Made by a program: the position numbers and the translations under genes
Part shown: one piece after another, positions 16,562-26,426 of the stretch
Layout: each line of letters opens with the position of its first letter
How positions within the stretch are numbered: position 1 is the first letter of the stretch
NCBI RefSeq assembly: GCF_029309905.1
Contig: NZ_JARBJP010000003.1
Location: 62,001 to 126,000, forward strand
Direction of reading: 5' to 3'
Length of the DNA stretch: 64,000 nt
From: Brytella acorum
GTDB lineage: Bacteria > Pseudomonadota > Alphaproteobacteria > Acetobacterales > Acetobacteraceae
Notes under the pieces: model-generated
Databases searched by the model: none
Seen by the model: the letters and a program-made list of their open reading frames with translations, nothing else
What the model was told of the DNA's origin: nothing

Positions 16562-19500
16562 TCAGCGCTTCCGAAACAGGCTAGCATAAAGGGTTGGTAG
16601 AACAAGCAAAGTGAGCAGGGTCGATGTCACAAGACCTCCAATCACAACAGTCGCAAGCGGCCGCTCGACCTCCGCGCCCATGCTTCCCGAAAACGCCATC
16701 GGGAAGAAGCCCAGACTAGCGACGCTTGCGGTCGCGATGACAGGCCGGAATCGGGCGCGTGCTGCCTCGAATGCCGCCGTTGCCGCATCAATGCCGGCTT
16801 CCTGAAGCGCGCGGATCTGACTTACAAGAACGACGCCATTGAGAATGGCCACACCAAACAGCGCAATGAAACCGATGCTGGCAGCAATACTAAACGGCAA
16901 CCCACGCAAGGTCAGTGCGAAAATTCCTCCCGTCGCTGCTATAGGGAGATTGATGAATACCAGGGAGGCCGCCCTGAATGATCCTAATGCTGCAATCAGG
17001 AGCGCAAATATCAACAAGAGAGCGATGGGTAGAACCAGACCCAGACGTTGCATTGCCGATTTCAGGTTCTCGAACTGTCCGGCCCATTCAAGACGATAGC
17101 CTGACGGGAGTCTGACCTTCTCCGCAACCGCTTTTTGCGCCGCTGCGACAAAGGAACTGACGTCCCGCCCCCGGACATTGGCCTGAACAATGACGCGCCT
17201 ATGAATACGGTCCCGATCAATCCGGGAAGGGCCGTCTATCACCTGTAGTTTCGCAATATCCGACAGCAAGACCCACCCTTGTCCGTCCAACCTGCGCACG
17301 GGCAGATTTCCGATCATCGAAACTGACAGGGTCGAAGTCGGATCAAGGCGGATCTGAGTTGGTATGATCGCGTTGCCCACAACAACAGGTTTTCCGATCA
17401 ATCCACCGATAGCCGTGATCTGGGCAAGAGCGTCGGACACGGCCACCCCACGTCTGGCTGCGGCATCCCGATTGATGTCGATATGCATGAAGGGCACTGT
17501 TCCGTCGCCCTGTGGGGCAACATCCGCAGCCCCCGGAACCGCCGCCACGGCTGAGGTCACTTCATCGGCCAGTTTCGCCAGTTCCTTCAAGTCATCGCCA
17601 TAAACGGAGATAGCTATTTGAGTGCGAACACCTGAGAGCAATTCATCCATTCGCATCTGGATCGGCTGTGACCATTCGTAATTGGCACTGGGGAGCTTCG
17701 CCTTGAGGGTGTCGGCCATCGCCTGAACCAACTGATCCTGGGTCCGCCCGGTCTTCCGCTGCGAGAGGGGCTTCAGAATGATGAAACTGTCTGACTCGTT
17801 GGGGCCCATAGGATCTGTCGGAACAGCCGGTGTGCCAATATTTGTTACCACCGTCTGAACTTCAGGGAACGAACGGATGATTCGTTCCTGTTTCCCGATT
17901 TCATCAATGACGGTAGGCAGTGAGGCGCTCGGCCAGCGCGTGACCGTTGTCGTCAGGGAGCCTTCTTCCAGCGTCGGTATAAACTCCCCACCCAACCGCG
18001 TGGCCAGGCCAACCGAAACGAGGAACACAGAGATCGTGACGATGATCACTGTCCTGCTATGCTTTTCGCTCCAGGCCAGCATCGGCTCGTAATAGCGTCG
18101 CACAAACTGCACGAACCTCGTCTCCTGGTGAGACTTCGGATCACGCAGGAGTACTGCTGCAAGGACGGGGATGCAAATGAAGCAGTAAATCAGTGATGCC
18201 AGCAACGCCATGGCGACGGTCTGCGCCATGGGGCGGAACATCTTGCCCTCGATATCTTCCAGAGTGAGGATCGGCAGGTAGACCATAATGATCACGAAAA
18301 TCGAAAATGTCACCGGCCTGACGACAGACTTCGCCGCTTCAATAGCTGTGTCCCGCATGGAACGCTTTGTGCCTTCAGCCTCCCTCAACGTCATGAAGTG
18401 CTCGACGACAACGAGAGAGCTGTCGACAATCATACCGAAATCAATTGCGCCGAGGCTCAGCAGGTTGGCCGAGACCCCGAAAACCCTCATGCCGATGAAG
18501 GCTGACAACAGCGCGGCGGGGATGGCGGAGGCAATGACCAGCGACGCGCGCCAGTCACCCAGAACCACGATAAGAACGACAAGCACCAGAGCCGCGCCGA
18601 TCAGGAGATTTTCCTTGACGGTGGAAATGGTTTCTCCCGTTAGCGTCGAGCGCATATAGTAGGGGTCAAGCGTCACGCCGGCTGGCAACAACTTCTGGAT
18701 ACCAGGAAGTGCTTTGCGGATATTTGCAAGAACGGCATTCGAGCTTGCTCCGTCCTGCATCATTACCGCGCTCAGGACGATCTCTCCGTTTCCGTCCCGG
18801 GTCGCCGCGCCGAGGCGCGTCCGCGGACCCAGTGCGATACTCCCCACGTCCTGGACCCGGATGACATGCCCGTTCCGGCCGATTCTGACCGGGATCAGAC
18901 CGAAATCATTCAGGTCGCCGACCAGGGCACGGCCAACAATCACCTGCTGCTCGGCCTGGTGGGCAATCCAGCCACCACCAGCCGAGGCGTTATTACGGTC
19001 AACTGCCTGATAGACGTCTGTCACCGTGACTCCGTAGGTACGCAGCCGAAGCGGGTCGAGCGTGACCTGAAAGGTCTGTTCCGCGCCACCATTGATATTG
19101 ACCTCGGCCACGCCCGCTAGAAGTCTCAGTTCAGGCGCGACCGTCCAGTGCATGATGCGGTTGAGGTCCAGGAGCGAATAGCCAGGTCCGCGGATCTGGA
19201 ACTGCATGATCTCGCCCATGCCGGTCGTCCGCGGCCCCATCTGAACGCTGACACCCGGAACGGCGACACTCTCACGAGCGGCCGGCAGACGTTCGGCGAC
19301 ACGTGCGCGGTCCAAGTCGATGTCTGTCGCATCGTCGAATTGTAGATAGACCGCAGATACACCCGTCCTTGATACCGAGCGCAAATCAATGAGACCCGGA
19401 AGAGCAGTCAGACTGGTCTCGACCGGAAAGGTAATCAACTTTTCGACTTCCTCGGTCGCAAGCCCGGGAGCAGTAACCGTCACCATGACCTGGCGGGGTG

Positions 19501-19618
19501 AAATGTCGGGAACAGGCTCGACAGGAAGCCCTTCGACACAGGCCAGTCCGGTTATCAGGAGGGCAAAAATCAGACCGAAAACAAAAAAGCGTTGCTTCTG
19601 GAAGAATTCAAAGAGCAT
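16562..19618 (-). CDS. czcA: CzcA-type RND heavy-metal efflux pump
   Basis: Inner-membrane proton-driven pump of 1018 residues (HME-RND family) that exports divalent cations through the CzcB-CzcC complex. It has the expected 12 membrane helices in two halves. The HME signature in the fourth helix is present as AIDFGMIVDSSLVVVEH (about 400-416), with the Asp/Asp/Glu needed for proton coupling; the usual GA after the second Asp is SS here. Two periplasmic porter loops lie at about 40-330 and 560-865. It follows czcB by 2 nt and ends the operon cadA-czcC-czcB-czcA. Substrate (Cd/Zn/Co) is inferred from neighbours. Confidence 0.93.
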   Translation of the reverse strand: MLFEFFQKQRFFVFGLIFALLITGLACVEGLPVEPVPDISPRQVMVTVTAPGLATEEVEKLITFPVETSLTALPGLIDLRSVSRTGVSAVYLQFDDATDIDLDRARVAERLPAARESVAVPGVSVQMGPRTTGMGEIMQFQIRGPGYSLLDLNRIMHWTVAPELRLLAGVAEVNINGGAEQTFQVTLDPLRLRTYGVTVTDVYQAVDRNNASAGGGWIAHQAEQQVIVGRALVGDLNDFGLIPVRIGRNGHVIRVQDVGSIALGPRTRLGAATRDGNGEIVLSAVMMQDGASSNAVLANIRKALPGIQKLLPAGVTLDPYYMRSTLTGETISTVKENLLIGAALVLVVLIVVLGDWRASLVIASAIPAALLSAFIGMRVFGVSANLLSLGAIDFGMIVDSSLVVVEHFMTLREAEGTKRSMRDTAIEAAKSVVRPVTFSIFVIIMVYLPILTLEDIEGKMFRPMAQTVAMALLASLIYCFICIPVLAAVLLRDPKSHQETRFVQFVRRYYEPMLAWSEKHSRTVIIVTISVFLVSVGLATRLGGEFIPTLEEGSLTTTVTRWPSASLPTVIDEIGKQERIIRSFPEVQTVVTNIGTPAVPTDPMGPNESDSFIILKPLSQRKTGRTQDQLVQAMADTLKAKLPSANYEWSQPIQMRMDELLSGVRTQIAISVYGDDLKELAKLADEVTSAVAAVPGAADVAPQGDGTVPFMHIDINRDAAARRGVAVSDALAQITAIGGLIGKPVVVGNAIIPTQIRLDPTSTLSVSMIGNLPVRRLDGQGWVLLSDIAKLQVIDGPSRIDRDRIHRRVIVQANVRGRDVSSFVAAAQKAVAEKVRLPSGYRLEWAGQFENLKSAMQRLGLVLPIALLLIFALLIAALGSFRAASLVFINLPIAATGGIFALTLRGLPFSIAASIGFIALFGVAILNGVVLVSQIRALQEAGIDAATAAFEAARARFRPVIATASVASLGFFPMAFSGSMGAEVERPLATVVIGGLVTSTLLTLLVLPTLYASLFRKR

Positions 19619-19620
19619 TT

Positions 19621-20784
19621 TCAGTCTCCATCGAGACCGGACAGAAGCGCCATCGCCTTGAGCGTAAAGCTCCCCTTTGCGACGATAGTGTCATCAGGCT
19701 TGAGATCTCCGGACACCACGCTCTGCTCTGGCCCTTCGAGGAGCACACGAACGGGAACAGGTTGAAACGTATCGGCGCCGGTCTGCCGGTACACCACCAT
19801 ATGCCCGTCGACATTCTGCGGGGCGGCGGACGGCACGATCAGACCGCTGGCCTGCTCCTGCGCAGGAAGCCAGGCATTGAGCTGGGTGCCGGGCCGGAAT
19901 CTCCGACGCGGATCCGAAAATGTCGCGACAACCTTCACCAGCCCAGTTTCGGGATCGGCAGTACCTTCAATGGTCTGAACCTTTGCCATCGCGGCTTGCG
20001 CGGGATCGGCTCCCACGGGCATGAACGTCATCTCAGTGCCAATTGAAATGTCTGATGCATCTTCGGGGCGGACGTTAGCCACGACCCATACGGTTTCCAG
20101 ACTCGTAATCCTGATTACGACGTCTGTGGGCGAAATATCATTATCGACAGCCGTACCGACCTGTTCGACCATGCCATCAACCGGCGCGATCAGGACCGAA
20201 TTTTCGAAGTCCACGATCCGTTCCGTTGGCGAGGTGAATTCTTCCTCAAGACGATGGGTCAGGGTTTTGACCGCAGCGTCCTGAAAGTGGACAGCGTTCT
20301 GCGCCTCGTGCATCACGGCAAGGCGACGCGACACTTCGCCCGCGGAGACTGTGGCCCCGGCCAATGACTTACCACGACGGTACGCCAGTGCAGTATCAGC
20401 GAGGTTGGCCTGGGCGCTGGCCAGACTAGCTTTCGCCTGGGCAAGCTGGAGATCGACGACATGCAATGAGTGATCAATATAGGAGACGAGCGTCTGGCCG
20501 ACGGTGACTTGCTGGCCGGGCAGGACGTAGACCGCGCGGACTTTGCCATCGCCTGCCGGCCGTATGGACACGGAACGCGCGATGTTCTCCGTTACACTCG
20601 CCATCGCCTGAATTCGGGGTCTTACGGAGCCTTTTTTAACCTTGACGGTTTCAAGACCCTCGGCCTGCCGGGCTTCTGCATCCATGGTCACGGTCTGCTG
20701 CCACCCCTCTGTTTCTTCCGCCAAAGCCAGGTGAGGTAAAGCCACGAATAGGGCTGCGACAACGAGGATACAGGTCGATCTCAT
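19621..20784 (-). CDS. czcB: CzcB-type periplasmic adaptor (membrane fusion protein)
   Basis: Protein of 387 residues that bridges CzcA and CzcC. The signal peptide is MRSTCILVVAALFVALPHLALA. A lipoyl/barrel-sandwich half-motif (IRPAGDGKVRAVYVLPGQQVTVGQTL), a coiled-coil hairpin (about 110-190), the second lipoyl half (SVLIAPVDGMVEQVGTAVD) and a beta-barrel follow in order. No extra metal-binding N-terminal domain is seen, unlike the Cus adaptor at 33592. It overlaps czcC by 4 nt. Confidence 0.92.
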   Translation of the reverse strand: MRSTCILVVAALFVALPHLALAEETEGWQQTVTMDAEARQAEGLETVKVKKGSVRPRIQAMASVTENIARSVSIRPAGDGKVRAVYVLPGQQVTVGQTLVSYIDHSLHVVDLQLAQAKASLASAQANLADTALAYRRGKSLAGATVSAGEVSRRLAVMHEAQNAVHFQDAAVKTLTHRLEEEFTSPTERIVDFENSVLIAPVDGMVEQVGTAVDNDISPTDVVIRITSLETVWVVANVRPEDASDISIGTEMTFMPVGADPAQAAMAKVQTIEGTADPETGLVKVVATFSDPRRRFRPGTQLNAWLPAQEQASGLIVPSAAPQNVDGHMVVYRQTGADTFQPVPVRVLLEGPEQSVVSGDLKPDDTIVAKGSFTLKAMALLSGLDGD

Positions 20785-22067
20785 GGTATGTACCCCAAGG
20801 CGATAACAGTTCTGACGATCGCAATGCGATGATCGATTTCGGCCTGGCTGAAGGTCAGCAGGGCGTTATAGGCATCCATGCGGGCACGAAGCGCCTCTAT
20901 GAGTGATGTTTCACCGGATCGCCACGACCGCTCCATGGCGTCCGCGCGCGCAAGCATCTCGTGCGCGGCCTGAGCCGTACTGACGATCGAGGCCGATGTG
21001 TTTTTCAGATGTGCCTGGACGCGCGCCATCTCGGCCCTGACGGTCCTCTGGGTGGCGATCTCCTGCCGGATGGCGGTGGAAAGCGCACTCTGAGCGGCCG
21101 TTCTCACGGGAACCGATGTGACGTCACTTGGGATCGGCATCCTGAGACTGACCCCAACCTGCGTGTCCCATGGCGAACCGTACTGGCCCTGATTGATCAC
21201 GCCGACGCCGATTTCCGGATTGGGCATATAACTGTGAGCGGCAAGATGATCCTGTTCCGTGGCGACCGTGACGCTCTGGTGAGCCGCACGCACGCGCGGG
21301 TCGTTCGCCTCGCTCCATGGCCGCGCGGTCGCTCGCAGGAATAGCGGCCAGTGCGTGTCGATTTCCGACAGACCGGCTTTCGTCGGATGGCCGGTCAGAA
21401 TATCCAGATTGGCCTGGCCGGCCTCGACTTCCTCGTCGATGGCATTGCGATCGCTTTCCGAAAGAGCGATCCGCGCATCCACCGCCTGCTGTTCCGCCGA
21501 TGTGCTTTCTCCTGCATGGCTCGATGCCCGCACGGCCCTGGCCATGCGTCGCAACGCAGCCAGTGTGGAATCCATGGCAGATCGCCGTCGCTCGGCGAGC
21601 AGGACAGCCCCGATGGCATCCGTGGCACGAATGGCCACCGCCATATGGGCGACATCCTTCTGTACTACAGCGGCCTGTGCATCGGCTTCAGCCACATGCT
21701 CAGTTGCCGTTCCTTGTCCTGGCAGCCAGAGAGGAACGGAGAGACCCACCTGTGTCGTGCGGTACGCATAGTTACGGCCGCTGGGTCTGTCGTCATAATA
21801 TTGAGCATCGACCGATGGCCCACCTGCGAACCAGGATTTCGCGGCACGCTGGCGTTTCTTTGCCCCAGCTTCCTGAGTCGCGAGATCATTCTGGGCAGGA
21901 TCATTCGTCCATGCTGCTGCGATGACATCATGCAAGGTGGCGGGAATCGCTGTCGTATCGTCGGCTGTGGCCACGCCACCCGACACCAAAGCCATTGCGA
22001 GGCTCGCCGCCACAGATTTCCACCGACACCGAACACAACACACGGACATTCGACTGAAAATTCTCAT
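20781..22067 (-). CDS. czcC: CzcC-type outer-membrane efflux protein (TolC family)
   Basis: Protein of 428 residues with two OEP repeats of long helices (about 55-240 and 265-425). An N-terminal export signal is likely (VAASLAMALVSGGVATA after a basic, Cys-containing start). It forms the outer-membrane duct of the Czc pump. The ATG at 22067 is 6 nt after the cadA-type stop, and its stop overlaps czcB, so all four genes are probably one transcript from the MerR-type promoter at 24268-24298. Confidence 0.9.
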   Translation of the reverse strand: MRIFSRMSVCCVRCRWKSVAASLAMALVSGGVATADDTTAIPATLHDVIAAAWTNDPAQNDLATQEAGAKKRQRAAKSWFAGGPSVDAQYYDDRPSGRNYAYRTTQVGLSVPLWLPGQGTATEHVAEADAQAAVVQKDVAHMAVAIRATDAIGAVLLAERRRSAMDSTLAALRRMARAVRASSHAGESTSAEQQAVDARIALSESDRNAIDEEVEAGQANLDILTGHPTKAGLSEIDTHWPLFLRATARPWSEANDPRVRAAHQSVTVATEQDHLAAHSYMPNPEIGVGVINQGQYGSPWDTQVGVSLRMPIPSDVTSVPVRTAAQSALSTAIRQEIATQRTVRAEMARVQAHLKNTSASIVSTAQAAHEMLARADAMERSWRSGETSLIEALRARMDAYNALLTFSQAEIDHRIAIVRTVIALGYIP

Positions 22068-22073
22068 AATATT

Positions 22074-24251
22074 TTACGATGTTGCATCGAGGCTGCGGGA
22101 GCGCAGCAGCCTCAGCGCGTTGAGGGTGACGAGAACGGTTGCCCCGGTATCGGCCGCAATGGCGATCCAGAGCCCTGTCAGCCCCGCGATGGTGGCAATC
22201 AGGAACACTCCTTTCAGCCCAAGAGCGATCGAGACATTTTGACGAACATTTCGCATGGTCGAACGGGCGAGGCGGATCAGCGCTGGAATATCGGAGACTC
22301 TGTTCCGCAGGATGGCGGCGTCGGCTGCCTCCAGGGCAACATCGGTCCCCGAGCCGATTGCGACCCCGACAGTTGCCTGTTTGAGTGCAGGCGCGTCGTT
22401 GATGCCATCTCCGACCATCATAACACCGCCCTGCGCGGCCAGAGCCCGTATTTCGGCCAACTTCTGCTCCGGCAGCAGTTCGGCCTTGTAATGCGCCCCC
22501 AGCATTGAGGCGATCGCGGCGGCTGTCCGGCTATTGTCGCCCGTCAGGATGACCGGCGTAATACCGAGGTTGCGTAACTGGCGCATGGCTTCTGCCGCGT
22601 CCGCGCGCGGCTCGTCACGGAGGGCAATCAACGCGAGTGCCTTGTCACCATACAAGACGGCAACGGTTTTTCCTTCCGCCTCAAGTTCGGTGGCACGTGC
22701 GGTGTCAGTAGCTGACAACGCGCCGTCGCGTACCGCCTGAAGGGGGCTGGAGATCGTGAAATCCATTCCGTCAATGCGGCCTGTCACCCCTCTTCCGGGA
22801 ATTGCCCTGCTCTCCTGTGCAACGGGAATGTCGATACCCGGCCCGTTACTCTGGGCTCGGCGCAGGATAGCCTGGGCCAATGGATGGCTGGACGCGCCTT
22901 CAACGGCGGCGGCGACAGCAAGAACCTGAGTTTCGGGCAAGCTGTCCAGCACGATGATGTCGGTGACGTCAGGCCGTCCCAGTGTGAGGGTTCCAGTCTT
23001 GTCGAGTGCGACTGTCTTCACCCGCGCAGTGGCCTCGATGACCGCTCCTCCCTTGATGAGCAGCCCGTTATGTGCCCCCAGGGCCAGCGCGGACGCTATG
23101 GCTGCGGGAACCGATATGACGAGCGCGCAGGGGCAACCAATCAGCAGAAGGGACAACCCGCGATAAACCCAGACCGACCAAGCCTGAGCAAACGCCAGTG
23201 GGGGAAGGCATACGACGACCGCCGAAAGCACGACGATCGTCGGCATGTACCAACGGCTGAAGCGGTCGATGAACCGTTGAGTCGGTGCGCGTGCCTCCTC
23301 GGCCTGCTCTACAAGATGGATGATGCGGGAGATGGTGTTGTCCGCCGCAGTGCGGGTCACGCGAACCCGCAACGCAGCTTCCGTGTTGACCGAGCCGGCG
23401 AAGACGGCATCCGTCGGCCCACGCGACACTGGCACGCTCTCACCAGTGACCGGACTTTCATCAATGCCACTTACGCCGGAAATAATCTCTCCATCCGCCG
23501 GAATGCGGTCTCCCGGCCGGACCAGGACCACATCGCCTAGTCGGAGTTCGACAGCAGGAACCTCCCGGATACCGGCAGTGTCTTCGCGCAAGGCGATTTT
23601 CGGTACCAACGCTCCGAGCGCGCGGATACCATCACGGGCATGACTGACGGCAACGCCCTCAAGGAGTTCCCCGACCGCGAAGAGGAAGACGACGAGTGCA
23701 GCCTCCTGGGCCGCGCCGATAAATAGCGCACCGATCGCCGCGATCATCATCAGGGCTTCGATGGAAAACGGCTGAGCAACCCGGAGCGAGGCTAAGGCGC
23801 GGCGGGCAACCGGAAAAAGCCCTACCAGGCAGGCCCCGACAAATGGCCAGGGTTTCATCTCGTTTGGTGCGATCAGGCTGATACCCCAGGCCAGCACCAA
23901 CAAAATACCGGTCGTGACAACAAGTCGTCCCTTTCCGGTTTTATACCAGGGCGTATCAGGCGCGCCGGCGTCATTCGTCGCATCCTGAGCAAATACAATG
24001 TCAGCTACAGTGGCAGGATTGAGGCGCCGGATACCATATCCCAGGCTCCTGACCATCTCTTCGACTTTGGTCACGGAAATCGCATTCTCATCCATGGTCA
24101 GTCGCAGTTTCTGAGACACCAGGGAAATCTCTACATTCTGGACGCCTGCGATTTGACCAAGCGCGCCCTTCACCTTGCTGACACAAGCAGCACAGTCCAT
24201 GCCCGTGACATCCCACTCGCGCCTGTCCGGCATCCGGATTCTCCTGTTCAC
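22074..24251 (-). CDS. cadA: Cd/Zn/Pb-type P1B ATPase (CadA/ZntA)
   Basis: Metal-exporting ATPase of 725 residues. It has a single N-terminal HMA domain (VTGMDCAACVSKVKGAL), six to eight membrane helices with CPC in the sixth (IGCPCALVISVPAA), the phosphorylation motif DKTGTLT, the TGES actuator loop (SPVTGESVPV), the HP dipeptide (ASSHPLAQAIL) and the hinge GDGINDAPAL. A conserved Asp in the last helix (AIAADTGATVLVTLNALRLLR) supports Zn/Cd/Pb selectivity over copper. It is divergent from a MerR regulator and first in the cadA-czcCBA operon. Confidence 0.95.
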   Translation of the reverse strand: MNRRIRMPDRREWDVTGMDCAACVSKVKGALGQIAGVQNVEISLVSQKLRLTMDENAISVTKVEEMVRSLGYGIRRLNPATVADIVFAQDATNDAGAPDTPWYKTGKGRLVVTTGILLVLAWGISLIAPNEMKPWPFVGACLVGLFPVARRALASLRVAQPFSIEALMMIAAIGALFIGAAQEAALVVFLFAVGELLEGVAVSHARDGIRALGALVPKIALREDTAGIREVPAVELRLGDVVLVRPGDRIPADGEIISGVSGIDESPVTGESVPVSRGPTDAVFAGSVNTEAALRVRVTRTAADNTISRIIHLVEQAEEARAPTQRFIDRFSRWYMPTIVVLSAVVVCLPPLAFAQAWSVWVYRGLSLLLIGCPCALVISVPAAIASALALGAHNGLLIKGGAVIEATARVKTVALDKTGTLTLGRPDVTDIIVLDSLPETQVLAVAAAVEGASSHPLAQAILRRAQSNGPGIDIPVAQESRAIPGRGVTGRIDGMDFTISSPLQAVRDGALSATDTARATELEAEGKTVAVLYGDKALALIALRDEPRADAAEAMRQLRNLGITPVILTGDNSRTAAAIASMLGAHYKAELLPEQKLAEIRALAAQGGVMMVGDGINDAPALKQATVGVAIGSGTDVALEAADAAILRNRVSDIPALIRLARSTMRNVRQNVSIALGLKGVFLIATIAGLTGLWIAIAADTGATVLVTLNALRLLRSRSLDATS

Positions 24252-24267
24252 CCAGCAGCGAATCCGT

Positions 24268-24298
24268 TATCTACTTCCTCTAGTCGCTAGAGGTTCAA
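24268..24298 (-). promoter_or_regulatory. MerR-type promoter and operator for cadA-czcCBA
   Basis: The minus strand has -35 TTGAAC (24298-24293), a 19-bp spacer and -10 TAGATA (24273-24268). The spacer region holds the perfect dyad CCTCTAG-TCG-CTAGAGG (24277-24293). A 19-bp spacer with a central dyad is the hallmark of promoters untwisted by MerR/CadR/ZntR regulators; the regulator is encoded next door at 24309. Confidence 0.85.
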
Positions 24299-24308
24299 GG
24301 GGGCTTTT

Positions 24309-24752
24309 ATGTTCAGTATCGGAAAATTATCCGGGTCAACTGGCGTCAAGGTGCCGACCATCCGCTATTACGAGCAGATCGGCATCCTTGAGGAGCCCGA
24401 CCGAAGTGAAGGAGGGCAGCGTGTCTATGGAGAGGAAGCAAAAAAACGCCTGAGTTTTATTCGCCATGCGCGGGAACTTGGATTTTCACTAGATGAAATC
24501 CGTGAATTACTAGATCTTGCTGACGATCCCAATCAAAACTGTATGGCCGCATATGAGATAGCAAAACGCCAATTGATCGAGGTCAGGAACCGTATTGCCC
24601 GCCTGACGGCTCTCCAGGGCGAATTGCAACGCATGTTGGATCAGTGTTCATGCAACACAATCGGGACCTGTCGGATCATTCAGGTCCTGAGCGATCATTC
24701 TTTATGCACGTCAGAACATCTCGGCACGGAGGCAGGGTGCAAAGCGTCGTAA
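24309..24752 (+). CDS. MerR-family Cd/Zn/Pb-responsive regulator
   Basis: Protein of 147 residues with a winged HTH at 1-70 (MFSIGKLSGSTGVKVPTIRYYEQIG), a dimerisation helix (about 80-112) and a Cys-rich effector end (DQCSCNTIGTCRII...SLC). An upstream Cys (QNC) completes a CadR/PbrR-like metal site. It is divergent from the cadA operon and co-directional with the czcD-type gene 50 nt downstream, so it probably controls both. The exact metal cannot be told from sequence alone. Confidence 0.9.
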   Translation: MFSIGKLSGSTGVKVPTIRYYEQIGILEEPDRSEGGQRVYGEEAKKRLSFIRHARELGFSLDEIRELLDLADDPNQNCMAAYEIAKRQLIEVRNRIARLTALQGELQRMLDQCSCNTIGTCRIIQVLSDHSLCTSEHLGTEAGCKAS

Positions 24753-24802
24753 ACAAATCATCGAGTATCGCAAACGGGTCGCAGCATGCAGGAGTAGTCC
24801 CC

Positions 24803-25729
24803 ATGAACCGCACCATAAAGACCGCATGGGGCACACTTGCCGTCAGTCTGGTCGTTCTGGCCCTGAAGCTTGCCGCCTACTGGATGACGGGCAGCATCGC
24901 GCTTTACTCGGATGCGCTGGAAACAATCGTCAATGTAGCGGCCGCCGTCGGCGCGCTTATCGCCCTGTGGGTCAGCGCACAACCCGCAGACGCAAACCAT
25001 CCCTATGGCCACCAGAAAGCGGAATATCTGAGCGCGATCATCGAGGGTGGCCTCGTGCTCGCAACGGCAATTCTGATCTTCCAGGAAGCCTGGATCGGCT
25101 GGCAGCACCCGAAAGCACCGGACACGCCGCTTCTGGGCTTGGCCCTGAATGGCAGCGCCGGGGTTATAAACCTGTTCTGGGCGCTGCTACTGATCCGCAA
25201 TGGCAAGCAGTGGAAGTCGCCCGCGCTCGTCGCGGGCGGCCGGCACATCCTGACGGACGTCTGGACGACCATTGCGGTCCTGATCGCTTTTGCGCTGATC
25301 CCGGTGACTGGTTGGCTCCGGCTTGACCCGGCCATCGGCGGCCTGGTCGCAGTCAATATCCTTTGGGCAGGTTATGGTGTCGTGCGGGAAGCCGTCGCCG
25401 GGCTGATGGATGAAGTCTCCGATCCCGAATTGATTTCACGCCTGGACCGGACGATCGCAGGGAATGCATCAGGGGCGATCGAAGCCCACGACGTGCGGGC
25501 GCGTGTCGCGGGCAACACGACATTCATTGAATTTCATCTCGTGGTCCCGACGGGGATGACCGTCGGCAGGGCGCATGAGATCTGCGACCACATCGAGCAC
25601 GCACTCAGGACACAGCTCGGGCAGGCTGTGATCAACATTCACATCGAGCCCGAGGAGAAGGCGAAGCATGGCGACGTCATCATTCTGGACCGACACGCAC
25701 ACGTCAAAAATCGCGAAGAACTGATTTAG
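24803..25729 (+). CDS. czcD: CzcD-type cation diffusion facilitator
   Basis: Zn/Cd/Co-proton antiporter of 308 residues. The start at 24803 (MNRTIKTAWG) has a GGAG 8 nt upstream; the frame is open into the merR gene but that part has no family resemblance. Six membrane helices carry the CDF metal site pairs (SDALE in helix 2 and HILTD in helix 5), and HPYGHQKAEYLSA is the loop signature. A cytoplasmic metal-sensing domain covers about 215-300 (VRARVAGNTTFIEFHLVV). It works with the adjacent cadA-czc system. Confidence 0.92.
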   Translation: MNRTIKTAWGTLAVSLVVLALKLAAYWMTGSIALYSDALETIVNVAAAVGALIALWVSAQPADANHPYGHQKAEYLSAIIEGGLVLATAILIFQEAWIGWQHPKAPDTPLLGLALNGSAGVINLFWALLLIRNGKQWKSPALVAGGRHILTDVWTTIAVLIAFALIPVTGWLRLDPAIGGLVAVNILWAGYGVVREAVAGLMDEVSDPELISRLDRTIAGNASGAIEAHDVRARVAGNTTFIEFHLVVPTGMTVGRAHEICDHIEHALRTQLGQAVINIHIEPEEKAKHGDVIILDRHAHVKNREELI

Positions 25730-26083
25730 CCGCAGCAGGACTTTCGCTCGGCCTGAACCGCCGGGCGCGGAGCCGCTCCGTAATCCGCAGCGTATCCACT
25801 CCAAAGCCGCGTTTGCCAAACCTTGTGGTGTCTGCCCCGTGGCGGCATCGAACTGGCCACCTCTAAATGGGTCAATTGGATCAATAATCGTTGCCTTCTG
25901 TCATCCATTGGAAACATCCCGCCAGAAGTGGCTGAGGCACGTTTCCATGCACAACAGAAATCGCATGCATTGGCCGCTTAAACCGGATAGAAAACGTCTC
26001 CGAAAACCCGGGGCCATTCAAATGGCGGGATATGGTGATCGTGGAGTGGCTGCTTCACGATCCTGACTGGAAAGTATGTAACA
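25730..26083. other. Gene-free spacer (354 bp)
   Basis: No supported gene. A short minus-strand frame near 25740-25819 (VDTLRITERLRARRF) could be a decayed coding remnant, but it is too short to classify. Confidence 0.4.
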
Positions 26084-26416
26084 GTGGGGTTTGTGCTACC
26101 TTTCATCATCTATGTCGTCGCGGGTTTTGCAGAGATCGGCGGATGCTTCGCCTTCTGGAGCTGGCTCCGGCTGGGGCGTTCGCCGCTGGTTCTCGTTCCG
26201 GGCATGGTGTCGCTGGTCCTGTTCGCCTTTCTGCTGACCCGTATCGATACGGATACGGCGGGGCGGGCCTATGCAGCCTATGGCGGCGTCTACATCACCG
26301 CCTCGCTCATGTGGATGCGACTGGTCGAGGGGCGCACCCCGGACCGGTGGGAGATTGTTGGTGCCCTAGTGTGCCTCGGCGGGGCCAGCCTGATCCTGTT
26401 CGCGCCCCGGACGTAA
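26084..26416 (+). CDS. UPF0060 (YnfA-family) small membrane protein
   Basis: Protein of 110 residues with four membrane helices, GTG start. The sequence follows the YnfA/UPF0060 pattern ([60 protein letters not shown]). The family belongs to the small multidrug-resistance fold; its substrate is not settled. It is convergent with the CDF-like gene, with 10 nt between stops. It is often seen near metal islands, so an accessory role in metal or cation handling is possible. Confidence 0.9.
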   Translation: MGFVLPFIIYVVAGFAEIGGCFAFWSWLRLGRSPLVLVPGMVSLVLFAFLLTRIDTDTAGRAYAAYGGVYITASLMWMRLVEGRTPDRWEIVGALVCLGGASLILFAPRT

Positions 26417-26426
26417 ATTGAGGGGG